Shown in pieces: positions 37,051 to 47,380 of a stretch of DNA of 64,000 nucleotides (within the stretch, counting starts at the first letter, position 1; the number at the start of each line of letters is the position of its first letter). Source of the DNA: Himantopus leucocephalus (taxonomy: Eukaryota > Chordata > Aves > Charadriiformes > Recurvirostridae). The notes beneath the pieces were generated by a model. The model was not told where the DNA came from and made no database searches. It worked only from the letters and a program-made list of their open reading frames with translations. The translations under genes were made by a program, and so were the position numbers. The DNA lies in contig RSEF01000003.1 of NCBI GenBank assembly GCA_003993805.1, positions 104,007,139-104,071,138 on the forward strand, given 5' to 3'.

Positions 37051-40000
37051 CTTTGGGTTATTTCATTATAAGCGGTTTCTGTAGTGGGGGAAGGAGAATG
37101 GCGGTGAAAAGTGCGTGCATCTAGGTAAAACCCTGTTCTGTTCAAGCTAAGGCAGTTATGGCAGGGATGCTAACGGGTCCAAGATTTCTTCCCTGATACC
37201 TTGGAAAGAGTATTTCTAATTTGTGGATACCATGGAGGCTGGGATAAGTGGACCAGAGGAAGACCTTGAGCCACAAATTGTTGAAGGCTGCGTGTTCTGA
37301 GAAAAGGAAAACTGTTTTTTTGTTCTTATACTTCATCCCGAGCATCCACTTCTGAAGACTGTAGGCTGTGTTAAAAGGACTGAGTGGGACCAAGTATAGA
37401 TGTGCTTATGTTATATTTAGTGATGCTCTAAACCAGCAGGAACTGTTCATCTTAGCACTAGACAATGTCACCTTGAGAAAAGCTGTAGTGTGCCAGCAGA
37501 CTGAGTTTCTATTATCAGGTTTTGTCTCTTTTTTTTCTAACTATTGCACGTGTTGTGTTTCTTCCCAATGTATATAAAATCTATGCTTTTCAGGGAAAGT
37601 ATTGTTCCACAATAGTACAAATACTGGTTTTCTTTGCCAACTCAGCTGTGACTCTGATGCTATATAACAAAAAGAGAATGTAAGAAAAAAAATTGAATCA
37701 GAGCTAGGTATCATGATGGTTTTTCAAGGAGAAATGCTTTCATTTCTATAACGTGCATCACGTCATTGCACCCTTTTTGCAGCCCCAAATTGGCTTACTA
37801 GCCAATTCCCATTCATTTGTTTCTAAAACAGAAATATGTTGTTTGTCTTAGTTCAGGGTAGATGAGAGTGAACTTTGATTTTCTTTAATAATTTTTTAGC
37901 AACTCCGTGGCTAAAATAACTACAAACCTTTCATACGCTAAAAAAAAAAAAAAAACANACAGGGCTGCAAAAATCTGTCAGTGCATTTGCAGGAGGAACA
38001 AACAGCATCTAATGTAAGTATAATGGAATTTGGAGTGACACCCAGGCTGTGAGCAGCCTTATGTTGTCATGCCTGGTGTGCAGAATATCAAAAACTCTTT
38101 TAAGAACTCAAGTTTGCTTTTCTTCAGGATGTTTCCCTTTATGTTCTTCTGTGAGCAATGCATGAACCACCAACGCTAAAAAGGACATTTGTTTTGCAAG
38201 TGCGGCTCTGCCGCTATTCTGGACTTGCATTGGTCTGCTAAATCTCACCTCCAAACACAACATCTCAGACGACAAGAGAGGCCTTTAGTATTTAATGTTA
38301 CATTACCTCCCAGAAGCTCTTCCTGAACTGAGAAGAATCTTTACTGTCAAAACTGCTTATAAACAGAGTAGGTGACAGTTGTTATCTTGAAGACCTTATG
38401 ATATTGGAAGACAAAAGCAGAAGAGGAAAGTGACTTTCTGTGTAGATCAGTGCACTCTGTGATTCCCCAAGCCTCTAACATAGCCCTCATCTTATTAAGC
38501 TTGTTTTGCAAGGAAATCAGCTACTAGTTACAACAAATCTTAGCATCTTACTTAGGCAATAGTAAATTTCCTGTCACGAAACTAATAAACTGACATTATA
38601 TGAAAGGTCCCCTCTCTGCTTCAGATACAGATGCAGTTTATGAGTGAACCTGTTTTACAATATTGACAAATTGTGGAAAAATAGTTGCCCGTTTAAGGGT
38701 TTCCTTGCAAGATCAAAATACAGATTGGATAAAATTCAACTCAAATTTCTGTGAAACTAAGAGAATTTATAGATTTTAATATACAGCCAGGTAAAAATAT
38801 GTCTCTCTTGGATAAATTTCTTTTTGTATTGGTAAGTTTCTTTGAACTGAACGTTGAAGTGGATGAAACGTGCCTGCTTCTGAGAGTAGTGAATGTCTCA
38901 CTGCATTTTTAGGGATTATGATTGCTGAGAATGTCTTCTGTCTGGCTCCTAAACTAATGGGTTTTTTGAGATATTGGACCTCAGAAATGGCCAGATTTGG
39001 GGGCAAAGGACAACTTCACTCTTCCAGCTTTTGAATTTTCTGAGGATACCTTGATTTTCATTTAGAAATTACAACTTTAGGGCATTTTCAAAACACGTGA
39101 CATACTATGTTATTTAGTTATGAGGATCTACACACAAACAGTCCACAATTATCTAAATAAAGCCTATTAAGCTAGGGGAGAAAAATTAATCTCTCTGCAA
39201 AAGTGCAGGAAATCAACCCACTGCCAAAGCAGCCATGTTTTAAGGAGGCAGGTCAAATGATACCAAAATTTTTCACTACTTTTTATAGATGGCTGACTTT
39301 ATCCTAAATGTGCAAAGGAAAGGTGGAAAATATCATTTAGATTGTGTCTATGATCACCACCTAGAATTGGGAATTTGGCTGCCAGAGTTCAGCCACCAAT
39401 TAAAGAAGATAAATAGAACCATCAACATAATAACAAGTACATAGGGACAAAGATGAAATAAAAGAGCGGAAGTTGGCTACATTTTGTAGTGGAGGCTATA
39501 AAAGGCTTCAGTATGATCTGAAAAGGAGTTGGATCTGCCAACCTTGCTGTTTTTCACTGAGCTTCGTCTTTTTACTGTTCTGTTTCTCATTGACACATTA
39601 GCTGCTGCACCAATACATCACATGCACACGGCTAAGTCAATCCTGAATTAGATGAGCCATGGAAAACCATAGAACCTGCCAACAGAGAAGAGATTTCGCC
39701 AAATATTTCTAAGTAAAGCCTGAGTATGCTGAAACTGCCAAAGAGCAGCATTTGCAAAGACAGCGGGGAGGTAGACGGACCCACTCTTCACTGATCTAAT
39801 CAACTGATCTTAAACCTTTGCTTGTCTGACACTTCTTGCTCATAATATCATGGAATAAAGATTGTACAGGAATGAGCTGTATCAAAAAATCAAGTTCTTT
39901 AATGGTTAAAGGAACTAAAATGAAAGATAGAAGGCCTTTGAGGCAGGTTTTGCATTTCAGAAGGTTGCAGAACAGGCATGAGTATTACATCAGGTCTAAG

Positions 40001-41767
40001 TACAGATGCTCTTCTAAACAAAACGAAAAAAGTAATTGTTTTTTCTCATCCTGTCCTACACAAGTGTTTCACCCATTTTTACTGCCAGCATAAGGTAAAT
40101 GTGATATGACATGTAACTTTTTTTGATCAACCACAAAGAAGTTTTCCAACATCTATGGAGCTCAGCTAGTAAGCACAATTTATAAAACAATGAATGACTA
40201 ACCCCTGTAACCATTTTAATGACCCTAAAATAAAGTGCTTAGAGCAACATCTGTCTCAGCAGCTGGGTTCTCTGCATGAGTGGGCAGAGCGACACATTGG
40301 GACAAATTCTGTTCTCCCTTTTGACAGAAACAATTGCAGCAGATCATTTTTATCGTAATCAATTTAGGTACAGTTTCTTGGAAACCATCTGTGTAGTGTT
40401 CATAGATTGTGCTTAAGAATTTAAATGTGTGTATTTTTGGTTGCTTGATGTAGCATCTGCTAATGACCACATAAGTTCCACTTTTTATGCATAAAGCTGT
40501 TTCCTTGTAAAGGGATTAGTAGAATGACTACTTGATTTTATCCCTTTAACTACCCAATAAGCTGTCGCAGCTTGAATGACATCCGCCACAGAGTGTAAGT
40601 TACAGAATTAATTGCATTTTTGAGCTGGAGTTGAAGCCATAAGGATAACAAAGCATTAGCAAAACATTTTATTACATTTCTCTCTCAAGTTAGTAATTCA
40701 AAATTAATACAGGTTTTGTGTGAGCATTTTAAACTAGAGAGGAAAAAATGCTTTTTTAGATAACAGAAACGTTTTCAATTCTTTGCTGGTTTTCATGTCA
40801 TCCTTTATAAGCTTTTTTAATTTAGTAACGTTCTAAACAAGTAGAATAGCTAAAGAGCAAAAACATATTTTATTTCCCAGGGTTATTTGAGAATTGTCTG
40901 AAAAGACAATGGTTTTGAAAATGCTGGGAATGTATTGGGGAGGACATTCTTCTTGAAAGGAATATGAAACATCAAACTTTTTTTAAAGAATAGTAATGAA
41001 AGTCAGGTATGATTCTTTTTCTAGTTTCACACAACATTTAATATCTTATTAAGCCATTATTATTAATGTTTTTATGATTTCATATAAGTGTAGCACATAA
41101 AATCCATGCACTAACCTTCCACTGAGCTAATGGGTGCACAGGTGGGCCCTGTAAATGCACACAGGAGACTGGGATTCAAAGAACACTTGCTTAGAGGAGA
41201 AATACCAAACAAAAATTTAGAGGAATTAAACAAAACACTTTAGAAGACAGATATTTACAATTTGCTTGGTTAAAAGGCCTTTGCTGATGGAGCTCTGGGA
41301 TGCTTTTTCCCAAGCTGCAAATACAGGGCTACTTTTCAAAATAATTAAAGGAAAAACACCTCTTTCCTCAAAGACTGCGGAAAACTAGTCCCAACTGTTC
41401 TATGGAAATTCCCACAGCTAGGCAGCCAGGTGAGTGCACAACACAAGATATGTGTGTGTTTGTGAGACACACATCAGTTGTTTTATATTCAAAGTCCAGA
41501 AAAAGGATAAGGTGCCAGGTAATTTACCCTGTGGTCGTGAATGGACAACATCTCTGAAAAGAATCTGTATGTTTCAAGGAAATATGTTCTCCTCTGCTTG
41601 TGAGACTTTATTGGACTCAATACAGTTATGAGCAAGAAGGAAAACGATGCAAAGTATTGTTATGCTCCCAAAACTAGCTAAAAGTCAGAAAGCTGGAGAG
41701 GCATGATAACAAAACATTAGCAATAGAAGGTTTTAAGGCTGCATCAGAGATGAAGGAATGATTTAAT
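37051..41767. other. AT-rich unique sequence, no gene seen
   Basis: No recognised gene. A 16-base A run (37940-37955) is followed by a single N at 37958. A TATAAAAG motif at 39497-39504 has no supporting promoter or gene context. Confidence 0.5.
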
Positions 41768-42322
41768 GTATTTATTAATTATCCAGAAATGGGGTCAAGT
41801 AGTGAGATAGTAACATTTGCAGATAACAGGAATTTATTTAGATTTTATTCATCCAGAGGGACAGTGAAGAATTTCAGAAAGGATAAGCCACGCTAAACTA
41901 ATACAGTGGCAGATTAACACACTTGATTAAATTTGAAAGCAGCCAATTGAAAATGTATAAAAGGGGGGAAAACAGAGAATGTGCAATTAAACTTCTTAAA
42001 TCACTGGCAATAGATACCACTAAGGCCAGGAGTTTAGCAAAAGTCAGTGGGGAACTGGACATACGTATAAATACTGAGAATAAGCTGAGTTATAATAGTG
42101 AATGCTAAAAATAGATCATGGGAGGGAACATAAACCTCATGTTCAGGTTTTTAAGCCAACTTCTAACTATTAGGAATGAAGATGAGAGAATAAGTGAGTG
42201 GGTGACTTCTTGCTGACCACCATGAGACCTGTTGTGCTGTCCTCTAGATGCAGGGTCATGGAGAGCAGGCACAGAGCAAATGCTGCCACAAGTCTGATCC
42301 AGCCTGGAAAGCCTTATATTTC
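41768..42322 (+). mobile_element. Ancient CR1 fragment, reptile-type 3' end
   Basis: The plus strand encodes FINYPEMGSSSEIVTFADN, a decayed version of the CR1 block FIND(L)...EVAKFADDTKL. After an internal deletion the sequence has GGCCAGGAGTTTAGCAAAAG, a segment matching the C-terminal end of CR1 ORF2, and then GAGTTATAATAGTGAATGC. The 3' UTR follows: AAACCTCATGTTCAGG, AAGCCAACTTCTAACTATTA and, close to the end, TCTGATCCAGCCTGG. These 3' UTR motifs are typical of older amniote CR1 families abundant in turtles and crocodilians, unlike the avian CR1 pieces elsewhere in this window. Heavily diverged and inactive. Confidence 0.8.
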
Positions 42323-44479
42323 TCTGAATCTCCACTCTCTGTGCTGCATGGTATGCTGAAACAAACCTTCTTCCCGGGATTTGGAGACATTCAATCTACA
42401 CTGTAAGTGTTCCGAGAAAAACTGGATTTGCAACAAGTTTGTAGAAAACTTTTCAAGTTCCAGGGAGCTCACGGAGCAGGGCCACACTGTATACCTTATA
42501 GGAGGAGGATTAGGGTGGTGAATCCCAAATGAAGTATGTGCCTTATAGGATCTTTGTGTAATCAAGACCCAGGCCAAACATGCAAATATAGCTCAGAATG
42601 AGCTAGAAAAGCTCTGTGTATTAGTCCACTTCCATAACCCAACAGACCACTATATTCTTCTAAAGGTTGTTACTATTTTTTTTTCTTTGGAATCCTTCTT
42701 TATTTTTGACATAAAGAGAAAATGCAGATATAATGTTTACCATTAGCAGCACAGGAGTCTGACGGTATGGGCAAACAACTAGGTTTGTAGCAAACCATCT
42801 AGTCTGTGGGAATTACCTGTATACAAGGGAGCTTACACTTACCGTTCAGTGAAAGGTGGTTAATCTGTTTTACCTTTGCTCTGCTGTAAGATTTTTCACT
42901 GAAGCATCCACTGAAGCAACCATGGAAGTCAATGGGCTTTAAAATCATACCATAGCTTACCTTGCTGTAACTATTCTCATGTGCCAGTGCCCTAACTCTG
43001 TCCAGAAATGAGGGAAAAGCTTTTTGTAACTGCGATCTGTATTACAGAAATCAATTCAATCTCCTATCAGATTTCTGGGGTAGCACAGGATATGAATTTG
43101 ATATGTTCCTTATCTGAGCTGCTTTATTCATCTCTGCTGCATAATTAGTGCCCTTTGTGTGAGGAACACAAGGCTATCATATAAAATATTCCCTTGTTAA
43201 AAGATATAAAATAGTAACCAGCTGCAGAAGTGTCTCAGAAGCATCTTCTGATGGTAAATGGTTAGACCAAATGCTACTACCATTTTAAACATTACCTCCC
43301 ATACATGCTGAATGCATACAAGCACACTGAGGTACGGAATCTTTTACCATATTCCTCCCTTGCATTTTTCCACTGTGATTTAGAGGGAGATTTTTTTTTT
43401 CTCCCAAATGATGCCATTCAGCCTTACAGCCCTGAAAGATTTAATCACAGTCTGCTATCATTAGCTGGTGTTTCCAGTGTATTCAAAATACCACAGGGTG
43501 GATGCTAGTACTATACAGCAGCACATCGTTCTTCCATTCCCTGCAAACATATCAATCTATTGCTCAACAAACAAGGAACTGTGCCAAAAGAAACCCTGTT
43601 AAAAGATGGGTGCACAGCAGTGGTAGGTAAAGGACATCATTTGAAGTTAAACAAAGCAGTAGTGTACTCAAGAGGATAAATGATTTGTTTTAATAATAAT
43701 AGCTCTATGCACAGATTAGAAACCTAATTTGGCATGAATCGACAATAATGCTAAAACCATTCTCATGATCTCTCATTTGGTTTTCCATATGAACAGTGCC
43801 TTAGAAACAATGAATAATGACCTGTGTTTTATACTTTAATACATGTTTTAGCTGTGCATTTATCCAAACAATGGTAATTTTGGTTAGATCACCTGCACAA
43901 GCTCTTGATGGATCTTATAAAAACAGTTTTCTCTGTGTTTTTAAGAGATGATTTTACAGTCCACAGTGTTTTGCTTAGTTCCTGTGCTGTATGTATTAAA
44001 TACATACAGCTATGAGGAATGGGCTCTCACAAGAAAGCTTCCTTGCCTTTCCCAGTGGTAGCTGGATGATTTCTTCTGGGAGAAAATTAACGAACACTGT
44101 ACAATTTGAGTTCCTCCTTCCTGTCCCTTTCCCTTCAACCACAGTACCCCTGTTTTTCTGTCACAGATAGACAGGTTTGTTGCCTGCTCTCCTCAACTTT
44201 TGCTACCTTGTCTCCTCACATTTCCATTTCTATGGCCCTCCCTGATCTTATTTTCTGTACTCCAGCATGGTTAGTCTCACCCTTCACTACTTGACTATGA
44301 TACAGTCTCTCTCCCTCTACCTGGTTCTTCTTTCCCTTCACAATAGAAACATTCTTCAGTTTCTCCTTGCTTAATAAATTTTAATGCATATAAAAATAAA
44401 TTAAAAAAAACTGTCAAGTGAATTCCCCTGCTTCTCCAACTGTTATTCTCCCTGTCTTCTTTCATTTTTAAAATTGCAG
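42323..44479. other. Unique sequence with one inverted repeat
   Basis: No gene seen. Contains a perfect 25-base inverted repeat at 43986-44010. The last 400 bases become pyrimidine-rich and may be the decayed 5' part of the L2 that follows. Confidence 0.5.
43986..44010. repeat. Perfect inverted repeat, 12-base arms, 1-base centre
   Basis: The arm GCTGTATGTATT is followed by a single A and then its exact reverse complement. Such symmetry is unusual by chance. A one-base loop cannot form a stable hairpin, so any role would be as a dyad-symmetric protein site or a fold-back of longer geometry. Confidence 0.9.
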
Positions 44480-45170
44480 AATATATTCTTAACATTAATC
44501 GTGGAGACTTGTTCTCACTATGTTTTTTTCATCTCTAGCTCCCTTTCTCCTCTTTCCCTCCCTCACTCCTGCACTCTACGGGATCTGCTCTTAACAAAGT
44601 TTCTGGAGCTTTTGACCTTTTAACCAAAACTCCACTGGAGTATGTTGTCCTCACCTTTACCCTGACCCAATGCCAGCCCTTACCTTTCTCTTACCTGATA
44701 ATTGTCTATATTGAAATCTTACCATCACTTGCCTTCCATTACTTTATTTCTTATATTTCTCCTCTTAAACTTTTTATTCTTCCTATGTTACTTTTTTTCC
44801 TCTAGAGTCCCAGGGCAGCCACTTTCATCCCCCTGTAAAGTCCAACAAACCATTATGGGTCCCTTCCCTTCTCACCTCACCTCACCTCACCTCACCTCAC
44901 CTCACCTCACCTCACCTCACCTCACCTCACCCCACCCCACCAGCTAATTCGAATACACATTCAACAGCGGTTTCTATGCAGAGATCTACCTCTCTGCTTA
45001 GACCACTCTCCTGTTCACACTAAAACCTCATCCTGAGCAGCTCTTTGTGTATCCCTACTCATCTATTCTGTTCAATGTGGATGAAACAAAGTTCGTCATC
45101 TTTCTGTTTCCAACTCCCACAAGGTCTCTCCACTTTTTTTTTTCTCAGTCATGGTCTCCACCATCCTTCA
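44480..45170 (+). mobile_element. Ancient L2-like LINE, RT region
   Basis: The plus strand follows the L2 reverse-transcriptase gene block by block. CACTCTACGGGATCTGCTCT and AACAAAGTTTCTGG correspond to the HSTETALTKVxxDL block. GGGTCCCTTCCCTTCTCACC corresponds to LGPLLFSLYT. TTCTATGCAGAGATCTACCT corresponds to YADDxQIYLS. CTGTTCAATGTGGATGAAAC and AAAGTTCGTCATCTTTC correspond to LNxxKTELIIF. CTCCACCATCCTTC then matches the next conserved piece. Stops and frameshifts show it is long dead. A pentamer satellite has expanded inside it at 44871-44940. Pyrimidine-rich sequence back to about 44040 may belong to it. Confidence 0.75.
44871..44940 (+). repeat. (CTCAC)n pentanucleotide array, 14 units
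   Basis: Twelve perfect CTCAC units followed by two CCCAC variants. The array sits exactly where the L2 LGPLLFSLYT coding block has CTCAC-like sequence, so it probably grew from a short seed within the old LINE. A plus-strand frame here reads as a repeated LTSPH peptide, purely from the satellite. Confidence 0.97.
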
Positions 45171-45868
45171 AAAAATAAAGTAAAATACATCCTTTAAAGC
45201 CTTCCTCCCAGAAAGTGTGTTTATTGCACGTGTATTAAATATAACCTATTGAATAGCAGGTTGATAGTGGAGAAACCTTCTGTTGGTACAAACACGAGGA
45301 ATATCTGTGACTAGTGCGGTGATCATAGGACATGAAGATACAGTTGAATCTGTGACACATTACAGCTATGTTTCCCTAAAGAAAAAAACCATTGCTGTTC
45401 TGAATAGAAAATCTTTTTTGCTAATAGCTAGTCACAACGAGTTTATCCAAGACTTTTGATTTTGTAAAAATGCAACTGTAATAAAAAGGCTTCAGACGTT
45501 CTTTACAGAAGCCCTCTGAAAAGAATAAACAGAAGAGCCAGCAGTGCTCTCAACCAGAAAATCTGAACATGAACTTTATTAATATTCTTAATAACCAGAA
45601 AACAATTAGGGGAGTGCCATAGTTACATTGGAACAATTACTGTTAAATGGAAATAATACATTTTTTTCTTGAAGTTATATACACACATTTTATAGCTGGA
45701 AAATACACATAAGAGTGTTGTGCACAGACCCTCAGTAGAAAACTGGGTGATTGTCTGTGCCTGCATTCATTTGTAGATAGCATAGCCAAGGGTCATTAGT
45801 TTAATAGGATATTGGTTTTTTCTGTCTCTCCAAAACGTCTGTTGAAACATCCTCCCAAGAGCCAAATT
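45171..45868. other. Unique sequence, no gene seen
   Basis: AT-rich, no recognised feature. Confidence 0.5.
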
Positions 45869-46124
45869 GAGGAGGTGAGGAAATAAACAGCGACTGACAG
45901 CTTTGATCACTGACAGCCAGAGATCCGTTCAGTCCAGAAAGTACCATACTGTAGGAACCAGAAAAAGCATTCACAGAGCAAGGAAGTAACGACCGNAGAG
46001 GAGGTGAGGAAATAAACAGCAACTGACAGCTTTGATCACTGACAGCCAGAGATCCATTCAGTCCAGAAAGTACCATACCATAGGAACCAGAAAAAGCATT
46101 CACAGAGCAAGGAAGTAACGACCG
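45869..46124. repeat. Duplicated contig end around single N (about 127 bp copies)
   Basis: Bases 45869-45995 recur at 45998-46124 across an N at 45996. The copies differ at about four positions, all transitions. The 136-codon minus-strand frame over this region contains the same peptide twice because of the joint and is an artefact. Confidence 0.85.
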
Positions 46125-47076
46125 TGCAAACGATGCTGTCCAACGCCTGAGGTAAGCACACTCTGAATAGATGACACGTGGGAAGAAGACCATATAGAGG
46201 ACCACAGACAAAAAAGGAAGTACAGGGAGGCAATTTATGGGTCATGCAATGAGGGAGATGGTACCCACAGGCGTGAATATCTGAAGTGGAAAGAGGTGAG
46301 GAAGATTAAGAAGGAACTGCTGGGTTATATATATGCACAGGTTAAAAGGTAAAGAAAGTATTTCAGCAATAGCTTCCTTGCTTAAATGAAGGTGGTGGAT
46401 AGTATTTGAGTGATTTCATTTTGTATTTGATTTACCAATTATCTTTTTCAGCCAACAACATAGTTTGAGCTCCAGTATGATGCCTATGTGTCTGTGGAGA
46501 GATATAAAAGGGATTGATTGCTGTAGAACTTGTTGCCTTCCCTACAGTGATGTGCTGAAGGGGAGATTTCAGGGACAGCTGGGAGAGATTTATGATTGTT
46601 ATAATTTCACTGCCAAACTGAAGGTAAAATTGGGAAGATTCCCCTTCCTCTGATAAAATCCTACCTTTTTCTAGGAAGTACTGAATAATCTCTGCCAGAG
46701 ATGAGTCACCTGTCAGGGACATGAAATGGTGCTGAACTTTCTCAGGACTTCAGAATGGATTGTGTCACTTTGAAGGTAGGTATTTCCAAAGTATTTTGGA
46801 TAGGGATATCTCTGGAAGGCTTCATCTGGTTTTATTCACATCTGCAGTTCGAATTACAACCAGAGAGACTATACCATAAATATGTATCAAAATATATCAG
46901 TGGTATATCAAAAATAGTCTTTTCTTCAAGTATGGACTTAAAGCCTAAGCATCTCGGACAACTTCTGTTCACTCTTTTCTCCCCATTGGTAGGAGAAACT
47001 GGGTTTGTAGAGCCAGGAGAAGGACATACAATTCAGAATGTTTCATCTTATTTCCCCTAAGTAAAGCAATTTCTTT
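46125..47076. other. Unique sequence, no gene seen
   Basis: No recognised feature; frames at 46432-46722 (minus) and 46755-47060 (plus) have no domain. Confidence 0.45.
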
Positions 47077-47380
47077 CTCAAATATAGTATTAAAACCTGA
47101 GTAAATGTGGGGGACTTGTGTTGAAAATTCATATATTAAAACATCAGTAGCATATCATAGCTTTACCATTTTATACCGCAAAACTGATTTCCTGAAGAAT
47201 AGCATAGATATTATTTAGCTCTGNCCTCAAATATAGTATTAAAACCTGAGTAAATGTGGGGGGGTTGTGTTGAAAATTCATATATTAAAACACCAGTAGC
47301 ATATCATAGCTTTACCATTTTATACCGTCATGGGCAAAAACTGATTTCCTGAAGAATAGCATAGATATTATTTAGCTCTG
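47077..47380. repeat. Duplicated contig end around single N (147/155 bp copies)
   Basis: Bases 47077-47223 recur at 47226-47380 across an N at 47224. The right copy carries an 8-base insertion (around TCATGGGC) and a few substitutions. It fits two alleles differing by an indel that the assembler could not merge. Confidence 0.85.

Noticed and set aside
39497..39504. TATAAAAG box
   Set aside because: There is no CpG enrichment, initiator context or downstream gene; such octamers are expected by chance in AT-rich DNA.
41956..41964. TATAAAAGG box
   Set aside because: It lies inside a decayed CR1 fragment with no promoter context.
44702..44947. Plus-strand frame with repeated LTSPH peptide
   Set aside because: It comes from the CTCAC satellite within an old LINE.
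45801..46211. 136-codon minus-strand frame containing an internal peptide repeat
   Set aside because: It crosses the single-N joint at 45996; the repeat is the duplicated contig end.
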